A stretch of 52,498 bases of DNA from positions 1 through 52,498 of the forward strand of contig CAKZPV010000007.1 in the NCBI GenBank assembly GCA_937139405.1, in the 5' to 3' direction. The notes under the pieces are model-generated. The model was not told the origin of the DNA and searched no databases. It worked only from the letters and a program-made list of their open reading frames with translations. Positions 1-7,617 of the stretch are shown here, in pieces; position 1 is the stretch's first letter, and each line of letters starts with the position of its first letter. The stretch comes from an uncultured Nitrospirota bacterium. Lineage in GTDB: Bacteria; Nitrospirota; Nitrospiria; Nitrospirales; UBA8639. The translations under genes were made by a program, and so were the position numbers.

Positions 1-251
1 GCTTCATAGTAGGACCGTAGCACTGCATTCATCCGGGTTTGATAACCTCGGCCTTGTGCTTTAAACCATTCCAGCATATCTGCGTCATAGCGAACCTTCA
101 CCGCTTCCTTGGGGCTATCGGGATAGACCACCTTTGCCGTCTTCCAAAAGTCTTTGGGTAGAGAAAGACCCTCGGGCGCATTCTCCTGCGTCTGATCTTT
201 CATCTTATTTAGCTCATCACGCGAGACTGTTGTAATACGCTCTTTTTTCAT
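1..251 (-). CDS. brnA: BrnA-type antitoxin, partial at window edge
   Basis: I translated this by eye from the ATG at 251. It starts MKKERITTVSRDELNKM and later reads KVRYDADMLEWFKAQGRGY followed by QTRMNAVLRSYYEA, which is the ribbon-helix-helix DNA-binding signature of BrnA antitoxins. In this family the antitoxin neutralises the BrnT ribonuclease and the pair represses its own promoter. The start lies inside the end of the toxin gene (35-bp overlap), the usual brnTA translational coupling. The frame is still open at position 1, so the last residues and stop codon are outside the window. Confidence 0.85.
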   Translation of the reverse strand, partial: MKKERITTVSRDELNKMKDQTQENAPEGLSLPKDFWKTAKVVYPDSPKEAVKVRYDADMLEWFKAQGRGYQTRMNAVLRSYYE

Positions 252-489
252 TTTGTCCTGCCTTCCGTGCCGAAATAATTCGGCGGTTCTTTCCACGCCA
301 TGTATACACGACGACTAAAAACTGTTCTTCCCAATGACCAATGGCAATAAAACGCTCTTCGCCATAATCTTTCCGATCATCAAGGCGTTCAAGGATCGGA
401 TTGTCAAAAACCTTGGCAGCGCGTACAAAGTCGATGCCGTGATCCTTAATATTGCTTTCCCGTTTTTTTTCAAACCATTCAAAGCCCAT
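217..489 (-). CDS. brnT: BrnT family ribonuclease toxin
   Basis: The product is 90 residues, the normal BrnT length. Family landmarks are visible: FEWFEKKRESNIKDHGIDF at residues 3-21, EERFIAIGHW at 44-53, and the basic strand RRIISARKA at 69-77. BrnT is a RelE-fold toxin that cleaves RNA and slows growth when free of BrnA. The catalytic H17, the basic K8/K9 and R75 region and the final acidic/basic helix all appear intact, so the toxin is probably functional. It is the upstream gene of a toxin-first operon with brnA. An autoregulated promoter should lie just above 489, but I could not pin one down. Confidence 0.9.
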   Translation of the reverse strand: MGFEWFEKKRESNIKDHGIDFVRAAKVFDNPILERLDDRKDYGEERFIAIGHWEEQFLVVVYTWRGKNRRIISARKAGQNEKRAYYNSLA

Positions 490-804
490 ACTTAACTGTA
501 CCTACTATTGTACCCCCATGCAAGGTTTTTGTCAAAAACTGCCTTTTGTGGAAAAAAAGATCGAATACCTTGGCGTTCTCAGCATTCCGATTCATACTTT
601 CAGGATGAGTAGCACGGCATCAATACAATCCATATTTTTTGGAGCGGTTAAATGGCAGGCTTCAAAAAGTGCTCGTCGCACAGGTTGGATATTTACCAAT
701 CCGAAATTTGATTTTTCAGCCTCTATGCCCTTGGCTCAAAAACCCCACGTCCGCAAGCGCACCCGAAAACCCAAATGGGCCAAATAAGCGGTCACCCTTT
801 CACC
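490..804. other. Intergenic stretch without a supported gene
   Basis: Open frames here are short, overlap each other and lack ribosome binding sites or recognisable composition. It should contain the brnTA promoter near 490-540. I see no repeat, RNA gene or mobile element. Confidence 0.4.
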
Positions 805-1161
805 TTAACTATCTTTTTTTATCTTCTGGAATTGCAGGTTCGTGCCAAGCGGGTAAGTAAGAACAACTTCAAAATAGATACCGACTGATTTAAAGGTGCT
901 GACATTCGCACCCTTCGGCTTCAGCAAGCCTTTTAGCGCATGAATAGGATCGTCAAATATCAGGATACGAATCTCGATGTTTTCTACTGTATCTTTTCGG
1001 CTAAGAACAAGCCATCCGGTACCCTTGTCGCCATGTGGCCGGCTTGACTTCCGAAAGGCCTGAAGCTTTTCTGGTAGGGCTAGGAGGCCTCCAAGAAGAC
1101 CTAAAACCGCCACGGGAATACCAACGATTTTTATAATTAGAGTTAAGTCGTCCATAACCAT
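805..1161 (-). CDS. Small membrane-anchored protein of unknown function
   Basis: The 118-residue product is unrecognised. One hydrophobic segment at about residues 6-28 (LTLIIKIVGIPVAVLGLLGG) is followed by a basic stretch and a soluble, beta-rich C-terminal domain of about 80 residues (for example IEIRILIFDDPIHALKGLL). It is probably anchored by its N-terminus with the rest on one side of the membrane. Two ATGs are possible (1161 and 1155); neither has a clear ribosome binding site. A dyad site of the ATGTAAC...GTTACAT type begins at the start codon and a second lies just upstream, suggesting tight transcriptional control shared with the next gene upstream (1242-2288). Confidence 0.6.
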   Translation of the reverse strand: MVMDDLTLIIKIVGIPVAVLGLLGGLLALPEKLQAFRKSSRPHGDKGTGWLVLSRKDTVENIEIRILIFDDPIHALKGLLKPKGANVSTFKSVGIYFEVVLTYPLGTNLQFQKIKKDS

Positions 1162-1188
1162 GTAACACTATAGGCTAATCTGTCACCT
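1160..1188. promoter_or_regulatory. Dyad site 1 (ATGTAAC-N15-GTCACCT), imperfect
   Basis: A 29-bp degenerate copy of the perfect palindrome at 2417-2445. The left arm ATGTAAC is intact, the right arm is GTCACCT, and the core TATAGGCTA resembles AATAGGCTA of the perfect copy. It touches the start codon of the small membrane protein, so a bound protein would block its expression. Confidence 0.5.
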
Positions 1189-1197
1189 TTCCCGGTC

Positions 1198-1226
1198 ATG
1201 TGACACTTTGCTTTCTTCTGTTACAT
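1198..1226. promoter_or_regulatory. Dyad site 2 (ATGTGAC-N15-GTTACAT)
   Basis: The arms ATGTGAC and GTTACAT are separated by 15 bases, the same geometry as the sites at 1160 and 2417. The right arm runs into a T-tract (CTGTTACATTTTT) identical over 13 bases to the site at 2532-2570. It lies in the 80-bp gap between two minus-strand genes, 38 bp centre to centre from site 1. Confidence 0.5.
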
Positions 1227-1241
1227 TTTTTGTAGTCGATT

Positions 1242-2288
1242 TCATTCAAATGCTTCTTTCGGGAAACATCCAGCTTGAGTGCGCGGTAGAAGCCAAGGGA
1301 TGCGACAACGATCACCATGGAAAAGCTCTTCGAGCTTCATGGAGAGGTCCACGGCCGAGTCAACCGCGTCTCGGGCGTGCTCGATACTGATATCGTAAAT
1401 CGCCAACTCTTTGTCTTGCTTGCCTGATATCGGCTTGAAGTGAGGGTCCGGATGTGCGAGGGGATTCCGAAAATACTCCGCTAAATACAATATCTTTTCC
1501 ATCGACGGTGAATTATTCGTTTGAATAGGCGCGTGTTGAGTCTTAAGGATAATTCGTTGAAATTTGAGAATCTTGTCTTTTAGGGAAAGATAGCGTGGTT
1601 GTTGTTTTTCAAAGTTCCATTCTGATAGCACTGATTTTTCCTCATTTGTGAAGGTGCGTTTGGGATCGGCTAGAAAATCAAAGGCCAAACCGTTTACGTA
1701 CGCTTCGAGAAAATAAACTGCCGTACTAATGGTCGCGCGACGAAGAGCATATAGGGTCTTTCGTTCGCGGGGCATGCTCTTTGGATTATCGTCACCAGCA
1801 CGTTCGTTGAGGAGATTCCACAATGCCGACATATCTTCATAAATCGTGGCTTCAAGGATGCGAATACCACGATCTGGATCGCCGTTGGGCCCAGCACCGT
1901 GGTAGTCAAAAGTTATACGAGCATGTGCAGGCCATAGCTTAGAGTTAGGGAATATCATAGAGTAATCGTGAAAGAATTTTCGAACCTCTACGACTCGGGG
2001 CAAGGCTACATGGCCTGGAAGGGTTTCTTGCCCCCATTTCAAAAAATCTAAAAGCTCAGAGGAGCTAGCCACCACACCGTATTGTCGTCTTAAATTCTTT
2101 ATTGTTTCTTCAACACCTTCTATATATTCCCGCAATTCCTTTTTGTTCCAAGAAAGGATTTGAGCACGAATTTTCTCAGCCTCCAATTTGCCCTTCTTGC
2201 CAGCCGGCGAAATTAGAAACTTGAGGGCTAGATTCGCATCAAGCAACTGAAGGGCTTTCGCCCGCAAAAAGTCAGCCCTAGTTTTCAT
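1242..2288 (-). CDS. HEPN-like protein, possible ribonuclease, otherwise unrecognised
   Basis: The product is 348 residues, mostly helical, with no signal peptide. Residues 1-70 are basic and helix-rich. The C-terminal half contains YFLEAYVNGLAFDFL (192-206) and then EYFRNPLAHP (271-280), where R274-N275-x3-H279 matches the R-(N/D/H)-x3-H motif of HEPN RNases. A long helix before the motif and the RNPLAH turn are arranged as in HEPN domains of the RiboL-PSP/MAE type. No nucleotidyltransferase (MNT) partner is adjacent. The upstream region carries two long dyads, and the same dyads recur just downstream in front of the neighbouring gene. The HEPN assignment is inference from the motif; the rest of the protein matches nothing I know. 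Confidence 0.55.
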   Translation of the reverse strand: MKTRADFLRAKALQLLDANLALKFLISPAGKKGKLEAEKIRAQILSWNKKELREYIEGVEETIKNLRRQYGVVASSSELLDFLKWGQETLPGHVALPRVVEVRKFFHDYSMIFPNSKLWPAHARITFDYHGAGPNGDPDRGIRILEATIYEDMSALWNLLNERAGDDNPKSMPRERKTLYALRRATISTAVYFLEAYVNGLAFDFLADPKRTFTNEEKSVLSEWNFEKQQPRYLSLKDKILKFQRIILKTQHAPIQTNNSPSMEKILYLAEYFRNPLAHPDPHFKPISGKQDKELAIYDISIEHARDAVDSAVDLSMKLEELFHGDRCRIPWLLPRTQAGCFPKEAFE

Positions 2289-2416
2289 ATGTACATTTCT
2301 GCATAGGCCAACTAATCGAAATAAACAGATAGCAAAGCATTGGGGTGCTCGCTCTACACTTTTCCTCTTAAATTTGGGAGTCTTTAAGGAATCTCTTTAC
2401 CTATTTTTATCGTCCC

Positions 2417-2445
2417 ATGTAACAGAATAGGCTATTCTGTTACAT
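2417..2445. promoter_or_regulatory. Dyad site 3, perfect 29-bp palindrome
   Basis: The sequence is ATGTAACAGAATAG, one central G, then CTATTCTGTTACAT: 14 bp arms with no mismatch. There is no following T-run, which argues against a terminator and for a protein-binding operator or recombination site. It lies about 130 bp upstream of the HEPN-like start. Confidence 0.7.
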
Positions 2446-2531
2446 ATTAGTGATTCCCCGAGGAATTTTAAGAATTCAAATTCTTTCTGTATCAAATACT
2501 TACCAAGACTCTATGTTTATTGGGTATGGCC

Positions 2532-2570
2532 AAAAATGTAACCGTTCTCTAGCAGAACTGTTACATTTTT
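2532..2570. promoter_or_regulatory. Dyad site 4, 39-bp inverted repeat
   Basis: The outer arms AAAAATGTAAC and GTTACATTTTT are perfect 11-bp complements. After one mismatch a further 5 bp (GTTCT/AGAAC) pair around the loop CTAGC. The spacer between ATGTAAC and GTTACAT is 17 rather than 15. As RNA it would also form a hairpin with T/A tails, so a bidirectional terminator is an alternative reading. Confidence 0.6.
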
Positions 2571-2800
2571 CAAGATTTCATGAAAAATTTCAGAGATTCA
2601 ATTATACGTGATAGAACGAAATAGCTTCTATCTGATCAGTGATGTGCGCAGTCCCTTCTCTGGCGTGGACATGGGTTAAGACCGGCAATTTTTTCCATTT
2701 CTTCCATATTGCTGGAATGCGAATTTCCAGAGCCTTGGTTTGGAGACTTTCAGAGTGGCTCTGTATGGAAAGGGGACATTCCATTAGGTTTGCACAAACC

Positions 2801-4306
2801 CTATGCGATTATTGGGCGAACGGGAAGTCGCCGAATGCCATCGAGGAGAATTCTTGTGGCACGGCAATCATCTTCATTGTAATCTAAGATGCGTTGCTTG
2901 ATTTCCTGATCTCCGCTTTCTACCCACCGATGAAACCATTCAATGGAGGCGGCTCCAGAGGGATGGGTGTCTCGCCAGATAAATCCTAAATATTTCGCCA
3001 GGGTTTTAATGGAATAATCGCGTGTGGGCCATTCGGTGGCTTTGAGAACAACATCAAAATACAGATCGATGGCACGTTCAGGGTTAAAGAGCGTTTCAAT
3101 GTCTTCAGCTGAACAGACCTCGGGGTATTTGGCTTGAAGTTTTCGGTACATGGTCCGTTCATACTTGGAGTAGTAATAAATCTTTGAATTAGAGTGTTGC
3201 CGTAGATAAGCCATCGATTGGGCAAAAGCGTCCTGCTCAGCGTCTGCTGTAGGTGAATCGGCAAAAAACGCAACAAACTGTTCAGTCGTGTTGTCTTGAT
3301 GCATACGTTCAATGAACCCATGGAGATAGGTGTGATCGCGGAGAGGATCGACTTCGATATCAAAGAAAATTTCCGAGTCCTGTTTGGGCAAGCTGATGGC
3401 TTCTCGCAGATAAGGGTGTCCTTGGTCTCCCGCGGACACGAGTTGAGCACGTGCATGAAGTTTGTGGAGGGTTCCTGGACCCATGCCAGGCATGCTTGTT
3501 TTTTTTCCTTGCATGAGCGTGCTGAGATCTGCGGAGGCAAATTCTTGAATGGTTGAAAAATGGGCATTGAGCCCATCGCGTTTGGTGCGGCCCAGTTCGG
3601 GTAACAACGTGAGATCGTAATCTCGTTGAAGGTTAAGTAGGCAGGGTTGGTACCAGTGACACAATTTACAGGTTCCACTGCTATAGGCTGCTTTGGTGAC
3701 ATGACTTTGCTCTAGAATATCCTTTGCACGTTGGTGATACGATTGATAGAGTTCCCACCATGTTTGTGGGGTACGAGTACTTTGAGCTTGAGAGAAATCA
3801 TAGCGCACTTCTTTCCCATGAATATCCCAGATAAATCCCCAGCGGCCCGAGGATACAGCAAGTCGTTCGAGGATGTCGGTATATAAGCCTAATTGTACGG
3901 CGTACGATTTTTTCAATTTCCCGCTGTCAGTGTCCCCCTCTTCCCCTGAGCCGGATTTAATATCCCCTGCAATATAACCCGTACCTTCTTTACGTAGGAG
4001 GTCGGGTTCACCTAACAGATTGTTGATGGAAAGACGTCCGTTATAGATAAGCGAGGTGCCTTGTTCGATGGCTTTCAAGGTTCTTGATTCTTTTTCGTCT
4101 CCGTGATATTTCGAGAGGTCTAAAAATGGGTACTCCAGTGAAGCGATGACTTCTTTTTCAAAAAGGGAGCCTTTCTCCCAAAGAAGTTGAATGAAGGCAT
4201 TAGGCTCGGCGCGCTGTGTGGGATCGCCAAAGGTATCCAAATACAGCCGATGTTCGCAGCTGGTGAGATTATAGAGCATAGAGGCGGTAATAAACGTGGG
4301 TGGCAT
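2801..4306 (-). CDS. TM0106-family RecB-like nuclease with RNase H-like domain
   Basis: The product is 501 residues. The N-terminal half is a PD-(D/E)XK nuclease: GEPDLL at 99-104, GDIKSG at 114-119, QLGLY at 138-142. C17 together with C213, C216 and C222 (CKLCHWYQPC) could bind a 4Fe-4S cluster as in Cas4/AddB-type nucleases. The C-terminal half is a DnaQ-like 3'-5' exonuclease fold with FFDIEVDP at 314-321 and YNEDDC at 476-481. This domain pair defines the TM0106 group of putative nucleases; the biological role is unknown, presumably in DNA processing or repair. It stands alone, without helicase or cas genes nearby. Confidence 0.85.
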   Translation of the reverse strand: MPPTFITASMLYNLTSCEHRLYLDTFGDPTQRAEPNAFIQLLWEKGSLFEKEVIASLEYPFLDLSKYHGDEKESRTLKAIEQGTSLIYNGRLSINNLLGEPDLLRKEGTGYIAGDIKSGSGEEGDTDSGKLKKSYAVQLGLYTDILERLAVSSGRWGFIWDIHGKEVRYDFSQAQSTRTPQTWWELYQSYHQRAKDILEQSHVTKAAYSSGTCKLCHWYQPCLLNLQRDYDLTLLPELGRTKRDGLNAHFSTIQEFASADLSTLMQGKKTSMPGMGPGTLHKLHARAQLVSAGDQGHPYLREAISLPKQDSEIFFDIEVDPLRDHTYLHGFIERMHQDNTTEQFVAFFADSPTADAEQDAFAQSMAYLRQHSNSKIYYYSKYERTMYRKLQAKYPEVCSAEDIETLFNPERAIDLYFDVVLKATEWPTRDYSIKTLAKYLGFIWRDTHPSGAASIEWFHRWVESGDQEIKQRILDYNEDDCRATRILLDGIRRLPVRPIIA

Positions 4307-4520
4307 GGTTAGATTCCTTGGAGGAGTGTAGCAGAGTCGTAGAACAAGCAGGAGGTGGAGGGGACTGGTATCTCAGTTAGGCTGTTGCCACAAAAAAAGT
4401 GGTGTGTGAAATTTCTAGGTGGCCGAAATGAGGATCTTTGGCATTAATCCTTCCCACGGAGTGATCTTTGAAGTTGATGTGGGGTTTACGATGTCATGAA
4501 GTGTGTGTGTCTAAACACCA

Positions 4521-5198
4521 TTAATCTAGAACGCGTAAGGTATCTAGGAGGTTTTCGGTAATAGCCGTTCTTTGAAATCTATAGGCCTCAGAGTCCTTAA
4601 GTCGATATCCCGCCCACGAGGCCAAAGCCTCTAGAGTATCCGTATCCAGGATGCCGGTCGGTTCAAAATGATGGAACTTCATGTCTTTCAGTTGAGATTG
4701 AAGCGTGCGAATCTGTTTTTTTGACAAGAGTGGTTCGGCAATCAGATACCGGCTGCTATTGTTCCAGGGTAATACAAGCACTCTGTCATCTACCTGATAC
4801 ACTTGGACAACGCTTTCTCCTTCACATGTGTAGAGAAAGTTTTTTTCAATTCTCTGATCGCCAGAGCTTAGAGGACTGTCGGTTGGTGGAACATGAATAT
4901 CAGCAAGCATCGGGTCTTTTGTGTTAATCACGTCAGAGGTTGAAGCAAAAATTTTCCAGTGGTCACAGCCCATGCCCTCCATCTGTAAGCCACCCTCATC
5001 GGTGAAAATGATTTCCTGCCCAATTGTTGTCTCCTCAGCCATCATAGGATTAGCTGTGCTGGCAACATCGCTAGCATTACGCATGGTTGCGACAGTATAG
5101 GTTCCTTTGATTGGAGGTTGGGTTAGCAGAACATCGGCCAGAGTCGTAGTCGACAGACAAAAAACTACGCCTAGCGCTAGTAGAAGATGCGTTATCAT
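4521..5198 (-). CDS. Exported protein with C-terminal peptidoglycan-binding-like segment
   Basis: I chose the ATG at 5198 because it has a good ribosome binding site (CAGGAGTGG, 7-8 bases away) and begins a clear signal peptide (MITHLLLALGVVFCLSTTTLA). A longer open frame upstream lacks both. The mature part (about 200 residues) is unrecognised except for residues near the C-terminus, LQSQLKDMKF followed by PTGILDTDTLEALASWAGY, which resemble a PG_binding_1 repeat. One could expect a periplasmic or cell-wall-associated protein. It diverges from the DUF3885 gene at 5481. Confidence 0.65.
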   Translation of the reverse strand: MITHLLLALGVVFCLSTTTLADVLLTQPPIKGTYTVATMRNASDVASTANPMMAEETTIGQEIIFTDEGGLQMEGMGCDHWKIFASTSDVINTKDPMLADIHVPPTDSPLSSGDQRIEKNFLYTCEGESVVQVYQVDDRVLVLPWNNSSRYLIAEPLLSKKQIRTLQSQLKDMKFHHFEPTGILDTDTLEALASWAGYRLKDSEAYRFQRTAITENLLDTLRVLD

Positions 5199-5480
5199 AT
5201 TTTCCACTCCTGAGTTATTAGTGGTGGCTTTTCCTTTTGCAAATTTTATCGCCAGAACTGGAATTGTCATTATTGCCGGTTCATTGAATTGGCGTTCAAT
5301 GAACATCGACCTTTTCACTGTATCACACGAATGATGAACCTCTGAATAACCTAGCTTTCCTTTGTTAATAGAAATATATCGTTCTAAGGCCCAGGGTGTC
5401 GTTTTCCTAAAGATGACCAAGTGGTAGAGTACGTGTGAACCCGAAATCCTTCCCTTGAAGTTTTTTTCGAGAGACTCATC

Positions 5481-6110
5481 ATGGAAATACGTAGGCACAT
5501 TGAAACGATATTTGGTCCGCATGTTTTAATCGGTTCACCCTTCTATGATTATAAGGGTGGATTGAGAGTAAAGCTTTCAGAGGGTGGGCATTACCTCAAA
5601 CAATTTCTGATGGCCCATCGCAAAGGCATGGAAATTTGCGAGAAGGTATTTGCCTCTGAACAAAAGATAGTAGTTTGCCTTAAAATCTTTGGCGATACAT
5701 CCCTTCTATCAACGTTGCCAGTGATAAGAGAGCTCAACGAAATGGGGCTCTTTTTCGGAAAAGAAAAAGAACATTGGACCGCGTTTGAAGAAGATTGGAA
5801 GGATGACGAGGATTATGCCAACTGCCTGTGGCACTATGTCGCCTTCAATGCCCCGTTGGAATTGTTGCCGAATATTCTTTGGTGTGCGTTTTCTTCAGAT
5901 TTCGGTGTGATTCAACCCAATCCTGGCGCCCGAGTCTACCTCTTCAATCTTCAAAAGAAAATCATGGTCTATCCTTATGATGATCGAGGAATGGATATCG
6001 TAGGTCCTAATAAGGTGTTCTTAAAAGAACTCTATGATGCCCTCAATGCGTATTTGCTGGATTATGACCGCGCAGCCATGGATGCCGTATTTTTGAAATT
6101 TTCGCCATGA
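5481..6110 (+). CDS. DUF3885 domain protein
   Basis: The 209-residue product is cytoplasmic in character. Its C-terminal half has the features of the DUF3885 family: AFEEDWKDDEDY near residue 100, then VYPYDDRGMDIVG and LNAYLLDYDRAAM near the end. The function of this family is not known; members often occur singly or in clusters resembling polymorphic-toxin immunity loci, but no toxin gene is visible here. The start ATG follows CGAGAGACTCATC, a modest ribosome binding site. A decayed gene lies immediately downstream. Confidence 0.75.
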   Translation: MEIRRHIETIFGPHVLIGSPFYDYKGGLRVKLSEGGHYLKQFLMAHRKGMEICEKVFASEQKIVVCLKIFGDTSLLSTLPVIRELNEMGLFFGKEKEHWTAFEEDWKDDEDYANCLWHYVAFNAPLELLPNILWCAFSSDFGVIQPNPGARVYLFNLQKKIMVYPYDDRGMDIVGPNKVFLKELYDALNAYLLDYDRAAMDAVFLKFSP

Positions 6111-6139
6111 GAGGGTGAGGCTATTGAGCGGATCACGAC

Positions 6140-6470
6140 ATGACCGCTTCAACTACCGTGACTTCCACCAGGGTGACTTGCAGATTGGAATACGCTGAGT
6201 GAGCTTGACCCAACTGTGGAGAAATCGATGCCGGCTATTTTGTGGGGATTTTCACTTTTTGCGGAGATTAATACATATCTGCGACTCGGCATCGATATGA
6301 CATGGTTTCCCGAAGATGAGATGGAAACTATTTGTTGGTGGTGAAGTGGATTCCATGGAAAAGCACTGAAAAAGGGCAACCGCCTAAAAGAAAGAATTTT
6401 CGACTATACGCAAGCTGTCATCATGTTTGCGCATCAAACACATGATCGAATCGAGTTGGTCAAACAGCTA
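6140..6470 (+). pseudogene. Decayed small gene with frameshift and in-frame TGA
   Basis: From ATG 6140 the frame reads MTASTTVTSTRV and breaks. The adjacent frame continues LADWNTLSELDPTVEKSMPA then ILWGFSLFAEINTYLRLGID, running to ICWW at 6341, hits TGA at 6342-6344, and continues in the same frame SGFHGKALKKGN through KERIFDYTQAVIMFAHQ up to about 6470. The amino-acid composition on both sides of the stop is protein-like, so I read this as one gene of about 110 residues with a frameshift near 6175 and one nonsense codon. It follows the DUF3885 gene directly. The family was not recognised. Confidence 0.45.
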
Positions 6471-6932
6471 GAACAGGCGTTCATTGGTATTACACATTAT
6501 AGAGCGCCAATGAGCCAATCGCGTGAGGGAGATTTCATCCTTTGGATCAATAACCAACGCCTTTTCAAATTCTGAAATATCCTCAGCAATATGCCCCAAC
6601 CAACGATGGGGAGTCGCATCAGCTTCTTCCTTTCCTGCCCACCTAGCCAGCACCTCCTGTAAATAGATTTTCAGGGGGTACGCCATCAATTGATGAATGT
6701 CACTATTCCAAAAATTCAAAGCGGAGAGTTCGACTGCTATTTCCCTCTGTATTTGGATTGATTGCGTTTTGGCAGAGGCGATGAATTTTGTGATGGCAGC
6801 GTTCGCCTGCTTTTTGAGACCTTGTTCTTTAAAAAGACAATATTGTCCAAACAATTCATAACCAGTCAGAGAAGAATACTTCTCCCCAACGTTTTTTAAC
6901 CCCGCAAAATTTTCTTGATTCCAATAGCGCAT
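6468..6932 (-). CDS. Hypothetical protein with helical, TPR-like C-terminus
   Basis: The 154-residue product is of unknown function. It is rich in helices, and residues near 110-140 (HIAEDISEFEKALVIDPKDE) look like a tetratricopeptide-type repeat. No signal peptide is visible, so it is probably cytoplasmic. The stop codon region overlaps the tail of the decayed plus-strand gene. It could be a partial copy of a longer TPR protein. Confidence 0.45.
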   Translation of the reverse strand: MRYWNQENFAGLKNVGEKYSSLTGYELFGQYCLFKEQGLKKQANAAITKFIASAKTQSIQIQREIAVELSALNFWNSDIHQLMAYPLKIYLQEVLARWAGKEEADATPHRWLGHIAEDISEFEKALVIDPKDEISLTRLAHWRSIMCNTNERLF

Positions 6933-6989
6933 GCTTGAAGTGTTATGAGTATGCGCAGATACTGGATTGTGTTTTCACCCTGTCTCTAT

Positions 6990-7526
6990 TTACGAAGAAA
7001 TATTGGGGCACGCCAATTCTTCTTGCAACCCTTGGAACAGTTCTCTCCATTCTTCGTTTTTTTGGATCAGATGGTTTCGTCTATTTAGAAGGTCGTCCAT
7101 GGGAATCGCAGAGTTTTCGGTGAGAAATTTCATCGAATGATTGAGCTTGTTTCTTCCTTGGAAAAGGTAATGGCAAACGCCGGGAGGGGCGGGTGGGGTC
7201 CCTCCGGTCTGCTGGAAGAGGGCTAAGGCACGAAGACCAAGTTCTTGCCCGCGATATAGGTGGGACGCTGCTTGGAATATATTCTTTGCTGTGGATTGTT
7301 CTGTTGTACTCACTAACAGATCAGCCATCATCGCAGCTTTGCCAATTGCGAGGGCTGCTCCTTCCGGGTCGTTTTGCGATGCCAGATCATCCGCCTGTTG
7401 TTCCAGACGATTCATTTCAGCTTCTTCGCCGATACGTTGTGCGGAGGAGTATGGAGTTGTAACCGAAGCGAGACTTAGGATGAGAAAAAAGTTCAGCAGG
7501 AGTTTTGATATGAGCTGCACCTTCAT
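6990..7526 (-). CDS. Exported helical protein of unknown function
   Basis: The 178-residue product has a signal peptide at about residues 1-29 (hydrophobic core LLLNFFLILSLASV, cleavage near SSAQ). The mature part is helical and rich in Ala, Gln and Glu, with a single Pro-rich turn (GTPPAPPG) and two cysteines. It is probably periplasmic. No family was recognised. It belongs to a run of minus-strand genes for exported proteins (6468-10009) but is separated from the HEAT-repeat gene at 7618 by about 90 bases. Confidence 0.6.
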   Translation of the reverse strand: MKVQLISKLLLNFFLILSLASVTTPYSSAQRIGEEAEMNRLEQQADDLASQNDPEGAALAIGKAAMMADLLVSTTEQSTAKNIFQAASHLYRGQELGLRALALFQQTGGTPPAPPGVCHYLFQGRNKLNHSMKFLTENSAIPMDDLLNRRNHLIQKNEEWRELFQGLQEELACPNISS

Positions 7527-7617
7527 CGAATGAATCTGATGGAATCTGTTCTCTGGTACCCTCCCCCCAGCCTTCTCCCTACAAGCGAGAGGGAGTTATT
7601 ATAGGGAGACGATCTCA

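Larger units (their letters stand above)
2289..2800. other. Intergenic region holding two long dyads, no gene
   Basis: About 510 bases separate the HEPN-like gene from the nuclease gene. It is AT-rich up to 2600 and contains the dyads at 2417-2445 and 2532-2570. The short open frames at 2602-2784 and 2639-2887 overlap on opposite strands and look fortuitous. Confidence 0.5.

Noticed and set aside
452-860. Two overlapping plus-strand open frames near the BrnTA locus
   Set aside because: They overlap brnT antisense and each other, lack ribosome binding sites, and have compositions unlike real proteins.
2602-2887. Two short open frames at 2602-2784 (minus) and 2639-2887 (plus)
   Set aside because: They overlap each other on opposite strands, the plus-strand one runs into the nuclease gene, and neither has a ribosome binding site.
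6342-6344. In-frame TGA codons (also 21597-21599) as evidence for UGA recoding or selenocysteine
   Set aside because: Many intact genes in the window end in TGA, there is no adjacent SECIS-like hairpin, and both genes show other damage. Simple decay explains them.
7561-7617. CTCCCT/AGGGAG stem downstream of the first HEAT-repeat gene as a terminator
   Set aside because: The stem is only about 6 bp and no T-run follows on either strand, so I did not annotate it. It may instead be part of an intergenic repeat, without enough copies here to say.
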